A stretch of 64,000 nt of DNA, taken from CAZAMP01 sp964486455 (GTDB lineage Bacteria > Eisenbacteria > RBG-16-71-46 > CAZAMP01). Both the position numbers and the translations under genes were made by a program. How positions within the stretch are numbered: position 1 is the first letter of the stretch; each line of letters starts with the position of its first letter. Below the pieces are notes generated by a model that was not told where the DNA came from, searched no databases, and was given only the letters and a program-made list of their open reading frames with translations. Shown here piece by piece: positions 25,636 to 34,100 of this stretch. The stretch covers positions 1 through 64,000 of the forward strand of contig CAZAMP010000021.1 in assembly GCA_964486455.1 (NCBI GenBank), given 5' to 3'.

Positions 25636-25997
25636 CGTATCTCCTTTCCCGGACGTGTATCTCTCTCACATGAATCGGCAGGGATTGGATTCTGCGATCT
25701 GAAGACGCACCCGTCAATCGAGAACGTATCGCCTATTCGAAGCGAAAAGATGATTGTGCGATCGGAAGAATCGGGACGTATTGCGCGCCGGCTCGCACTT
25801 GCCGCTCCCCGCAAGAGGGCGCTACCATCGGTCTCGAACGCGGTAGATCGACCATCTTTCGCGACCGGAGGTGTTCGTATCGGTTCGGGCGGTCGAGAAC
25901 CTGCTCCGTCTCGACGCCGGCGATAACGGGGAATCGATTTTGATCGGTTGACCGAGTCCTGTGGCGCCCGGCGCCACGGGCCGATGGGGGGACGGTC
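25636..25997. other. divergent intergenic region without a gene
   Basis: This 362-nt gap separates the divergent DinB gene and carbon-nitrogen hydrolase gene, so it should hold promoters for both. Open frames here have poor coding character. No clear -35/-10 pair was found. The only strong structure is the stem-loop at 25961-25977. Confidence 0.5.
25961..25977 (+). other. GC-rich stem-loop in the leader of the carbon-nitrogen hydrolase gene
   Basis: GTGGCGC (25961-25967) and GCGCCAC (25971-25977) form a perfect 7-bp stem with a CCG loop, ending 20 nt before the ATG at 25998. It could be a protein-binding palindrome or an RNA hairpin near the ribosome site. Confidence 0.3.
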
Positions 25998-26819
25998 ATG
26001 AGAATCGCACTCGTTCAGCAACATGCGACACCCGACCGGAAGGCAAATCGCCAAAGAGGCCTCGAGGCTGTAGATGCGGCGGCGTCAAGGGGTGCCGAGC
26101 TGATCTGCTTCGCGGAGCTCGCGTTCGACCCGTTCTATCCCCAGGAGAAGGCCGGTGTGAACGCGCTATCGCTGGCGGAACCCATTCCGGGTCCAACGAC
26201 CGATCTATTCGCGAAGCGCGCGGCGGAGCTGGGTGTGGTCATCGTCCTCAATCTCTATGAACGGGAGGGGAAGCTCGCTTTCGACGCGTCGCCGGTGATC
26301 GATGCCGACGGAACGCTTCTCGGCAAGACCCGCATGGTGCACATCACGGACTACGAGTGGTTCCACGAGAAGGGATACTACGCCCCGGGAGATCGTGGGG
26401 CACCCGTGTACGACACGGCGGTGGGACGCATCGGCGTGGCGATTTGCTACGATCGACACTACCCGGAATACATGCGGGCCCTCACGTTGTCCGGCGCGGA
26501 GATCGTCCTGGTGCCCCAGGCCGGTGCCGCCGGCGAATGGCCCGAAGGACTCTTCGAGGCGGAGATGCAGGTCGCCGCGTTTCAGAACGGCTATTTCACG
26601 GCGCTGTGCAATCGTGTGGGACCCGAGCCCAGGGTGACGTTCGCAGGAAGCTCATTCGTCTGCGCTCCCGACGGCCGTGTGATTGCGCGGGCCGGAGATG
26701 GGACGGATGAAACCCTGGTTTGCGACCTCGATCTCGAGATGGTCGCGTCCTCCCACGCGAAGACGCTCTTTCTTCGCGACCGGCGGCCGGAGCTCTATGC
26801 CCGCTGGCTGGGGGTGTAG
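25998..26819 (+). CDS. carbon-nitrogen hydrolase (N-carbamoylputrescine amidase-like)
   Basis: The 273-residue cytosolic enzyme has the Glu-Lys-Cys triad of the nitrilase superfamily: Glu40 in ICFAELAFDPF, Lys110 in LGKTRMVHI and Cys150 in VAICYDRHYPEYMR. The text around Cys150 and the loop DYEWFHEKGYYAPGDRGAPV resemble N-carbamoylputrescine amidase or beta-ureidopropionase. The neighbouring dehydrogenase begins 1 nt after its stop, so both are in one transcript. The exact substrate is not determined. Confidence 0.85.
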   Translation: MRIALVQQHATPDRKANRQRGLEAVDAAASRGAELICFAELAFDPFYPQEKAGVNALSLAEPIPGPTTDLFAKRAAELGVVIVLNLYEREGKLAFDASPVIDADGTLLGKTRMVHITDYEWFHEKGYYAPGDRGAPVYDTAVGRIGVAICYDRHYPEYMRALTLSGAEIVLVPQAGAAGEWPEGLFEAEMQVAAFQNGYFTALCNRVGPEPRVTFAGSSFVCAPDGRVIARAGDGTDETLVCDLDLEMVASSHAKTLFLRDRRPELYARWLGV

Positions 26820-26820
26820 C

Positions 26821-27807
26821 ATGCCGCTCCTCCACGTTCACATCCTAGAAGAGCCGACGCCCGCCGTCCTCGGATACCTCCGCAATCAGCTCCCAGCGGA
26901 CGTACGCGTCACGGCGGGTGAGATCGGAACGAACGCTGCACACCACGTTCTGGTTGCCGGCATCCCGGGTGCCGATGAACTGGACGCAAGCGCGGAGCTT
27001 CACACGCTGATCATTCCCTGGGCGGGACTCCCACGCGCGACGCGCACGCTTCTGCTCGAGCGGCCGCACGTCGCCGTCCACAACATTCATCACAACGCCG
27101 CCCCTGCCGCCGAACATGCCATCGCGTTGCTTCTCGCCGCGGCGAAGTTCCTCGTTCCCGCCGACCGTGCTCTGCGCGATAACGATTGGACGCCGCGCTA
27201 CGAGCCGGACCGTTCGATCATGCTGTCCGGGGCGACCGCGCTGGTCCTCGGGTACGGTGAGATCGGACGACGCGTCGCGCAAATGTGCCGCGGAATCGGG
27301 ATGCGCGTGCTTGCCGTGCGTCGGCGTCCGGAGCAGACCCCCTCCGAATGTCCCGACGAGATCCACCCGCCCGATGCGCTCGAGGATCTTCTCCCGCGCG
27401 CGGATGCGGTTCTGATATGCCTGCCCTACACGGAGCGTACGAAAGGCATTCTGGGGGCGGAAGCGTTGCGGGCGCTGCCTTCGCACGCCGTCCTGGTGAA
27501 CATGGGACGTGGCCGGCTCATCGATGAGAGGGCGCTTTATGAGGCGCTACGGGATGGGGCCATCCGGGCGGCCGGTCTGGACGTGTGGTACAACTATCCG
27601 AAGGACGAGAGCGAATACCGCGCCACCTCTCCTTCAACCTTTCCGTTTCACCAGCTGTCAAACGTCGTTATGAGTCCGCACCGCGGTGGCGGACTTTCGA
27701 TGGAAGAGACCGAGCTCAGGCGGATGGCTGCTCTATCGATCCTGCTCAGGGCCGCGTATCGCGGTGAACCGATTCCGTTTCCTGTGGATGTGGAGAGCGG
27801 CTATTGA
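26821..27807 (+). CDS. D-isomer 2-hydroxyacid dehydrogenase family protein
   Basis: The 328-residue protein has an NAD-binding Rossmann motif ALVLGYGEIGRRVAQMC (GxGxxG). It also has the catalytic Arg region HAVLVNMGRGRLIDERALYE and the catalytic His in NVVMSPHRGGGLS. The substrate-side motif AAPAAEHAIALLLAAAKFL is typical. It probably reduces or oxidises a 2-oxo/2-hydroxy acid. ATG directly follows the hydrolase stop, suggesting a shared pathway. Confidence 0.85.
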   Translation: MPLLHVHILEEPTPAVLGYLRNQLPADVRVTAGEIGTNAAHHVLVAGIPGADELDASAELHTLIIPWAGLPRATRTLLLERPHVAVHNIHHNAAPAAEHAIALLLAAAKFLVPADRALRDNDWTPRYEPDRSIMLSGATALVLGYGEIGRRVAQMCRGIGMRVLAVRRRPEQTPSECPDEIHPPDALEDLLPRADAVLICLPYTERTKGILGAEALRALPSHAVLVNMGRGRLIDERALYEALRDGAIRAAGLDVWYNYPKDESEYRATSPSTFPFHQLSNVVMSPHRGGGLSMEETELRRMAALSILLRAAYRGEPIPFPVDVESGY

Positions 27808-27850
27808 GCAAGAGACCGCTGTCACTACGCCTCCTCCGATCGCTCTTCCG

Positions 27851-27880
27851 TTGCTCGAAAAACGGGCTATTCGTTATCAT
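27851..27880 (+). promoter_or_regulatory. possible sigma-70 promoter for the BNR-repeat protein gene
   Basis: TTGCTC (27851-27856) and TATCAT (27875-27880) are 18 nt apart. The -10 matches consensus in five of six positions and the -35 only in its TTG. It lies 80 nt before the ATG at 27960. Confidence 0.35.
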
Positions 27881-27959
27881 TGATCAATGAGTGCCCCGCC
27901 ACGCGGCCGCTCAACCGTGTCCTGCCGTGCTCCGACCACATGAAGGGGGTAGGCTTCCG

Positions 27960-29621
27960 ATGAACCATATGCTGGGCTTCTTCTGCACTCTGCTTCTCGC
28001 CGCGCTGCTCGTCCCGATGACGACCGCCTCCGGGGAGTGGATCAACAATCGTGTGAACGAGGACAATACCGATGAGCTCCAAAACGAGGAGCAGGTTGTC
28101 GTCAATCCCGCCAATCCGAGTAACCTCGTGTCCGTCTGGCGTGATTTTCGCCTGGGCTACCGTCAGGTCGGGTACGGATACTCGAATGACGGCGGTCTCA
28201 CGTGGAACAACCCCGGGCTCTTCGTTGATCCTCACTACCTGTGGGACAGCGATCCCGCCCTCACGGTCAACGCCGAGGGCGACTTCTTCGCCATGCTTCT
28301 GACGTACACCGGCAGTTTGAATGATCCGAACGGCATGCTGATGTATCGGAGCACCGACGGGGGGCAGACCTGGGAGGATCGCGGCTTCGCGATCAACGGT
28401 GTTCCCAACGCGTTTGAAGACAAGGAGCTCATCGCGTGCGATCGCACGGGTTCGCAGCATCACGGCCGGATCTATATGGTTTGGGCCCGTTTCTACGAGC
28501 GGAATGTCTACTGTGTATCGACCGGGGATGAAGGCGGCAGCTGGACGAGCGAACGGCTCGTGAGCGATCAGTCCAACATTCAATTCCCGATCGTCGCGGT
28601 CGGCCCTGAGGGCCAGTGCTACGTCTCCTGGATGTACTTCGGTAACGACACAATCAAGTTTGATGTCTCCACCAATGGCGGCCTCAGCTTCGGGAGCGAC
28701 CGATCCGTGACCACCGTCCACAACGCGTTCCCTAACATCAACGGCAGCATCGGGACGCCGGCGGGGCCGGCAATGGACGTGGACATCACCGGGGGACCGT
28801 ACGATGGGCGGATCTACATCGCCTACCTCACCCGAATCAGCTCTAGCGACTACGACGTCTACATCAGGCACTCGGACGATGAAGGGCAGAGCTGGTCGTC
28901 GGCGGTAAGGATCAACGACGATCCGCACGGCAATGGCCGAGATCAGTTTCATCCGTGGATCACGGTCGACAACACGGGGATCGTCTCGGCCGTCTGGTTG
29001 GACCGACGTCATGATCCGAGCAACTACCGCTGGCACTGCTACGTCAGTCAGAGCATGGACGGTGGAGTGACATGGTCGCCGAACCAGCAGGTTTCGACGG
29101 CGGAGTCCAGTCCGGGATACGCACGCGAGGCACCCGATGGCTCCTACTCGGAGATGGGGGAGGATGAGGAGCGATCCGAGTCGCACCCGGACCAAGAGGA
29201 GAACCGCGCGGGTCTCATCGGCGAGTACATTTCGATCGCGTGTTGGGACGGCTACATGACCCCGATCTGGACCGACACGCGAAATCAGAATCAAGATGCG
29301 TATGGCGGCGCTCTCGAACCGACCGCCGTCGAAGAGAGTGGGCAAATCGTCGCGGCGGCGCTCGTGGTCGGCCCGAACCCGGCCGACGGACCCGTGTCAC
29401 TCGACTACGTCGTCGGCGCCGATGGTTGGGTCTCTCTCGAGGTCTACGATATCGGCGGTCGCCTGATCCGAACGCTCGTTGGGCGCAATCTCCGCGGCGG
29501 ATCGCACCGGTTCGTGTGGGACGGTACGGATCAATCCGGAAACCACGTAGCACCCGGCGGCTACTTCGTGAGACTTCGGGCTGCGGGGACCGAGGAATCC
29601 AGGACGATCGTCATCCGGTAG
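27960..29621 (+). CDS. exported BNR/Asp-box (sialidase-like) protein with FlgD-like C-terminal tail
   Basis: The 553-residue protein has a signal peptide (MNHMLGFFCTLLLAALLVPM). A six-bladed propeller type sequence follows with Asp boxes SNDGGLTW, STDGGQTWE, STGDEGGSW, STNGGLSFG, HSDDEGQSW and SMDGGVTW (SxDxGxxW). The last 75 residues are a FlgD Ig-like tail with YDIGGRLIRTLVGRN and FVWDGTDQSGNHVAPGGYFV, ending IVIR. Asp boxes occur in sialidases and many other propellers. The catalytic Arg triad of sialidases is not evident, so hydrolase activity is unproven. ATG 27960 has AAGGGGG upstream. Confidence 0.82.
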   Translation: MNHMLGFFCTLLLAALLVPMTTASGEWINNRVNEDNTDELQNEEQVVVNPANPSNLVSVWRDFRLGYRQVGYGYSNDGGLTWNNPGLFVDPHYLWDSDPALTVNAEGDFFAMLLTYTGSLNDPNGMLMYRSTDGGQTWEDRGFAINGVPNAFEDKELIACDRTGSQHHGRIYMVWARFYERNVYCVSTGDEGGSWTSERLVSDQSNIQFPIVAVGPEGQCYVSWMYFGNDTIKFDVSTNGGLSFGSDRSVTTVHNAFPNINGSIGTPAGPAMDVDITGGPYDGRIYIAYLTRISSSDYDVYIRHSDDEGQSWSSAVRINDDPHGNGRDQFHPWITVDNTGIVSAVWLDRRHDPSNYRWHCYVSQSMDGGVTWSPNQQVSTAESSPGYAREAPDGSYSEMGEDEERSESHPDQEENRAGLIGEYISIACWDGYMTPIWTDTRNQNQDAYGGALEPTAVEESGQIVAAALVVGPNPADGPVSLDYVVGADGWVSLEVYDIGGRLIRTLVGRNLRGGSHRFVWDGTDQSGNHVAPGGYFVRLRAAGTEESRTIVIR

Positions 29622-29711
29622 TTCGCCGAGAGGAAACTCGGCGGGTGGCGGATTGCATTCGACGCGTGACTCGGGCAGAATGGCTCCACTCTCTCGTGCA
29701 TTGGGGGTCGT

Positions 29712-32700
29712 GTGGTGAAGCTGGGCTCCGTCACAGTCCTTTTCTTGCTTGTCTGTTTTCTTCCCGTGTCCGCCGATATCGGTGGTGAGTTGTCTCGTGT
29801 AAACGCGCTGACCGATGTGCGGATCATCGCCGCCCCGGGAGCGGATCCCTTCGTTGGGAACATCGTTCTTAGGGACGGGCGGATCGTAGCCGTCGGTCCC
29901 GACGTCGAGCCGCCGTCCGATGCGCGCGTTCACGTCCTGACGGGGTTCAGCGTGTACGCGGGATTGATCGAACCCTATCTGTCACTTCGCACTGAGAAGC
30001 AGGCCGACCCCGGCAAGGACGCGGCGGCCGGTGCCGCCCGAGCGAACCATCCCGCTTCGTCACATCCCAATCCGGCCGTGCGCGCGGAAATCCGTGCCGT
30101 CGAAGCGTTGCCGATTCCGGAGAAGCTTCGCCGCGAAATGCGTGAGGCGGGTTACACGACGGCGCTGGCGGCGCCCGGCAGCGGCGTCTTCCGAGGGAGC
30201 GCCAGCCTCGTCGGGCTGGTGGATGACGATCCGGCCACCCACGTGTTGCTCGCGGACGCGTCCCAGGTGTTCGCGTTCGAGGTCGGAAGCTGGGGGGACA
30301 CGAGCTATCCCAGTTCGCTGATGGGAACCATCGCGCTCGCGCGCCAGACGTTCTATGACACCGATTGGTACGACGAGGTCGATGCACTCTGGCGAGAGGA
30401 CCCCACCGGCCGAGCGCGCCCGCGGGAGAACCTATCGCTCCGCGCACTCAGGCCAGTATTGCGGGAACGTCATCCCGTATTCTTCGAGTCCGAGGATCTT
30501 CCGATGGCGGGTCGCGCATTTGCGCTGGCGGAGGAGTTCGCGCTGAACCCCGTCATCGTGTCCGGCGCGTCCGACGAATACCGACGGATCGAGTGGATCG
30601 GTCGCAAACTGGAAGATGCGAACGCCTCACTGGTCGTTTCGGTGAACTTCCCACCGCCGCCTTATTGGGAAGAGGATGATGAACGGGCCGAGATCGAGCT
30701 GGAGTCGCTCGTTCACTGGGAGCGCGCGCACACGAACCCCGGTGAGCTGGAGTCGGCGGGCATATCCTTTTCCATCACGACGCAGGGGCTGGCGAAACGT
30801 AAGCAGATCCACGAGCGCATGCAAACGGCTATCCGGCACGGGCTCTCAGGAGAGGCGGCGCTCGCGGCGCTCACGACCGAGCCCGCGCGGCTGTTTGGCC
30901 TGGACGATCAACTGGGGACGATCGAGGCGGGGAAGCTGGCGAATCTGGTCGTCACGACCGGGGATCTCTTCGAGCGGGATACCCGGATCGTCGAGGTGTG
31001 GATTGACGGCATTCGCCATGGGGACGAGCCGCGAAGCGCACGAGCGGAGGACGTAGAAGGAACGTGGAAGTTCATGATCGGCGCCGCTGCGGACACGATC
31101 GGGTTCAAAGCGAGCTTCGAGCAAAGCGATGGACGACTCGTCGGTGTCGTGCCTGCGACGGAAGAGACGGAGGAAGACGCGCCGTCGGACACGCTGCGGG
31201 GAGTGAACCTCACGCGGGGGACGCTCACTTTCGTCGTGCCCCGGGCGACGACCGGGACCGTGGATCTCAGTGTCTCCGGAAAAGCGTCATGGGGTCTCTT
31301 CATCGGAGATGTGTCCGCGCCCGGTCTCCATCAGGCGATCACCGGTCGCAAGCTCTCTGCAGAGAGTGACGTCGAAGAAGACTCGTTGCTGTCGGAGGGG
31401 GCACCGCCGTGGCCACCCGTCGTCGAGAACGATGATCCGCCGACCGTTCACATCAAGAACGGCACACTCTGGACGTGCGGGCCGGAAGGCAAGCTCGCAG
31501 ACGGTGATGTCATTCTCGATGGCGGCAGGATCGCCGCGATCGGCAGCGATCTCGAAAGCCCGGGCGGCGCGACCGTCGTCGATGCGTCCGGGTTGCACAT
31601 CACGCCCGGAATCGTCGATTGTCACTCGCATTCAGCCATCACCGGCGACGTCAATGAGGGAACGCGAAGCTCGTCCGCGATGGTCCGCATAGCCGACGTT
31701 GTCAATCCGCGCAGTGCGGCGACCTACCGCGAGCTCGCCGGAGGTCTGACGGTTCAGAATCTGCTCCACGGGAGCGCCAACTCGATCGGTGGGCAAAACG
31801 CGGTCATCAAGCTGCGTTGGGGTAGGCCGGCCGAGGACCTCTTCTTTGGTGCACCGCAGGGTATCAAGTGCGCGCTCGGTGAAAACGTCAAGCAATCGAA
31901 CTGGGGCGAGAAGTACGTCCATCGTTACCCCCAGACCCGCATGGGAGTCGAGCAGGTTTTCCGGGACCGCTTCTCCGCGGCGCTCGACTACAGAAAGGCG
32001 CACGCGGACTGGAAACGGACCGGTGAGGGACTTCCGCCCAAGCATGATCTCGAGCTGGAGGCGCTCCTGGAGATCATCGACGGCACACGTCTCATCCACT
32101 GTCATGCATACCGACAGGACGAGATGCTAATGCTCATGCGCGTGATGAAGGAGTTCGGTGTTCGCGTCGCGACCTTTCAGCACGCACTGGAAGCCTACAA
32201 GATCGCAGACGAGCTGGCCGCCCATGGGACCGGGGCCAGCGCGTTTTCCGACTGGTGGGCGTACAAGTTCGAGGTCTATGACGCGATTCCCTATGCGGGG
32301 GCGATCATGTGGGATCGCGGCGTTGTGGTTTCCTACAACTCCGACAGCTCGGAGCTGTCGAGACGTCTGAACCTCGAGGCGGCGAAGGCGGTCAAGTACG
32401 GGGGCGTGCCCGAAACGGAAGCGCTCAAGTTCATCACGCTGAACGCGGCGATTCAGCTTGGGATCGACGACCGGGTGGGTTCTCTGGAGATAGGCAAGGA
32501 CGCCGATGTTGCCGTCTGGAGTGATCATCCACTGTCGGACGCGGCGATCTGTCTCGAGACTTGGGTCGACGGTATCCGGCGTTTCTCACGCGATGAAGAT
32601 CTCGCGGCACGGGCTGCCGCGGAGGAGCTTCGTGAGGCGCTTCTCGACAAGGCGGAGCGCGCGCGGGCGGACGCGGGAGCACCGGAGAAGTTCCGAGCCA

Positions 32701-32801
32701 CATTCGGTCGGCCCAGGCAAGGCGCGGACGAGCGCGGCTGCTGCGAAGTCATTCAGGGCGTTTGTGTCGAGGAGACCGACGCCGCGGCGGAGGAGCGGTA
32801 G
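29712..32801 (+). CDS. exported tandem amidohydrolase (imidazolonepropionase-like), N-terminal half degenerate
   Basis: The 1029-residue protein has a signal peptide (VTVLFLLVCFLPVSADIG) and two consecutive amidohydrolase domains. The N-terminal one (about 30-470) keeps the fold edges (VLRDGRIVAVGPD, LFGLDDQLGTIEAGKLANL) but has GFSVYAGLIEPYLSL where the HxH metal motif should be. The C-terminal one (about 570-1020) has GIVDCHSHSAITGDV with His638 and His640, LIHCHAYRQDEM, ATFQHALEAYK and SYNSDSSELSRRLNLEA, a complete ligand set. It is followed at +1 nt by another amidohydrolase gene. Substrate unknown, acting outside the cytoplasm. Confidence 0.82.
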   Translation: MVKLGSVTVLFLLVCFLPVSADIGGELSRVNALTDVRIIAAPGADPFVGNIVLRDGRIVAVGPDVEPPSDARVHVLTGFSVYAGLIEPYLSLRTEKQADPGKDAAAGAARANHPASSHPNPAVRAEIRAVEALPIPEKLRREMREAGYTTALAAPGSGVFRGSASLVGLVDDDPATHVLLADASQVFAFEVGSWGDTSYPSSLMGTIALARQTFYDTDWYDEVDALWREDPTGRARPRENLSLRALRPVLRERHPVFFESEDLPMAGRAFALAEEFALNPVIVSGASDEYRRIEWIGRKLEDANASLVVSVNFPPPPYWEEDDERAEIELESLVHWERAHTNPGELESAGISFSITTQGLAKRKQIHERMQTAIRHGLSGEAALAALTTEPARLFGLDDQLGTIEAGKLANLVVTTGDLFERDTRIVEVWIDGIRHGDEPRSARAEDVEGTWKFMIGAAADTIGFKASFEQSDGRLVGVVPATEETEEDAPSDTLRGVNLTRGTLTFVVPRATTGTVDLSVSGKASWGLFIGDVSAPGLHQAITGRKLSAESDVEEDSLLSEGAPPWPPVVENDDPPTVHIKNGTLWTCGPEGKLADGDVILDGGRIAAIGSDLESPGGATVVDASGLHITPGIVDCHSHSAITGDVNEGTRSSSAMVRIADVVNPRSAATYRELAGGLTVQNLLHGSANSIGGQNAVIKLRWGRPAEDLFFGAPQGIKCALGENVKQSNWGEKYVHRYPQTRMGVEQVFRDRFSAALDYRKAHADWKRTGEGLPPKHDLELEALLEIIDGTRLIHCHAYRQDEMLMLMRVMKEFGVRVATFQHALEAYKIADELAAHGTGASAFSDWWAYKFEVYDAIPYAGAIMWDRGVVVSYNSDSSELSRRLNLEAAKAVKYGGVPETEALKFITLNAAIQLGIDDRVGSLEIGKDADVAVWSDHPLSDAAICLETWVDGIRRFSRDEDLAARAAAEELREALLDKAERARADAGAPEKFRATFGRPRQGADERGCCEVIQGVCVEETDAAAEER

Positions 32802-32802
32802 G

Positions 32803-34089
32803 ATGAGAAACGCGTTGCGCACGCTTGTCCTCGTGATCGCCTCGGTCGTCTGCGCTACCGGCGCGCGGGCCGGCACCACGGCAGTTGTCGGCGCGCGAAT
32901 TCATCCGATCAGCGCGCCTCCCATCGAGACCGGGATCCTGGTCTTCGACGGGGATCGGATCATCGCCGTCGGATCCGCCGAAGATACCGATGTCCCGCCC
33001 GGGGCGGAGGTCATTCACGCGCTGGGTCTGGATCTATGGCCGGGAATGATCAACGCGCGCACGTCGCTCGGGCTCGTGGAGATCGGTAGCGTGCGCGGGA
33101 CGCGGGACATCACCGAATCGGGACCGATGAACCCCGGCGCGCGGGCCGAGACGGCCATCAACCCGGAGTCGGAGCTGTTCCCGGTCACGCGGGCGAACGG
33201 TGTTCTTCTCGCCGCAACCCTTCCGGGTGGACGATTGGTGCCGGGTACGGTGGCCGTGATCGCCACCGACGGATGGACGCCCGAAGAGATGGTTCGCCGA
33301 GCGCCGGCCGGACTGGTCATTCAGTGGCCCAACATGCGCTCCAAGCCGCCCGAGAAGAAGAAGCCCGACTATGGGGAACGGCCGAAGACGGCGGCGACGT
33401 GGGAGAAGCAAATCATGTCGCTCACGGACATGATCGATGAGGCGCGCGCGTATGTCCGAGCGTGCGCGGAAAGCGAGACACCGGAGCGCGACTATGACGT
33501 TCAGTGGGAAGCGCTACGTCCGGTGCTGACCGGGAAGGTCCCGGTGTGGGTCGTTGCCACGAGGGAGGCGCAGATCCGCGCGGCGCTCGCATGGACGGCC
33601 GAGCACAACCTCAGCATGGTCCTGGTCGACAACGGTGACGCGTGGCGGTGTGCCGAGGAACTCGCTCAGCGCGACGTTCCGGTGATCACCCGGACGATCC
33701 GGCTTCCGCGCAGGCGACATGATCCCTACGATACTCCGTTCGTCGCCCCCGCGCGTCTTCACAACGCCGGCGTGCGGATCTGCTTCGGAACTCAAAGCTC
33801 GTCAAACGCGCGTAACCTCCCGCAGGAAGCGGCTCGCGCCGCGGCCTGGGGGCTGCCGCGGGAGATCGCGGAAAGGGGTCTCACCCTGGGGGCGGCAGAA
33901 GTGCTAGGGGTTTCTGATCGCTACGGCTCGCTCGAACCGGGGAAGAGCGCCACCTTCATTCTCGTCGAGGGTGATCTCCTGGAGACGCGCATGCAGGTGC
34001 GGCGCGCATGGATCGACGGTGTCGAGCGCAGTCTCGAAAGCCGCCACACGCGCCTGGCCGAGAAGTATCGATCGCGCCCGCGTCCCTAG
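32803..34089 (+). CDS. exported amidohydrolase-like protein lacking the metal-binding HxH
   Basis: The 428-residue protein has a signal peptide (MRNALRTLVLVIASVVCATG) and the amidohydrolase framework: VVGARIHPISAPPIETGIL, GDRIIAVGSAEDTDVPPGAE, EVLGVSDRYGSLEPGKSATF. The first-strand motif reads LWPGMINARTSLGL instead of PGxIDxHxH, so it probably cannot bind the usual metal pair. It starts 2 nt after the tandem amidohydrolase and may serve as its non-catalytic partner. Confidence 0.75.
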   Translation: MRNALRTLVLVIASVVCATGARAGTTAVVGARIHPISAPPIETGILVFDGDRIIAVGSAEDTDVPPGAEVIHALGLDLWPGMINARTSLGLVEIGSVRGTRDITESGPMNPGARAETAINPESELFPVTRANGVLLAATLPGGRLVPGTVAVIATDGWTPEEMVRRAPAGLVIQWPNMRSKPPEKKKPDYGERPKTAATWEKQIMSLTDMIDEARAYVRACAESETPERDYDVQWEALRPVLTGKVPVWVVATREAQIRAALAWTAEHNLSMVLVDNGDAWRCAEELAQRDVPVITRTIRLPRRRHDPYDTPFVAPARLHNAGVRICFGTQSSSNARNLPQEAARAAAWGLPREIAERGLTLGAAEVLGVSDRYGSLEPGKSATFILVEGDLLETRMQVRRAWIDGVERSLESRHTRLAEKYRSRPRP

Positions 34090-34100
34090 AGCAACGCATT

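Noticed and set aside
27867..29345. 492-codon open frame on the minus strand
   Set aside because: It is antisense to the BNR-repeat protein, whose Asp boxes and tail are clear. GC-rich DNA yields such long shadows.
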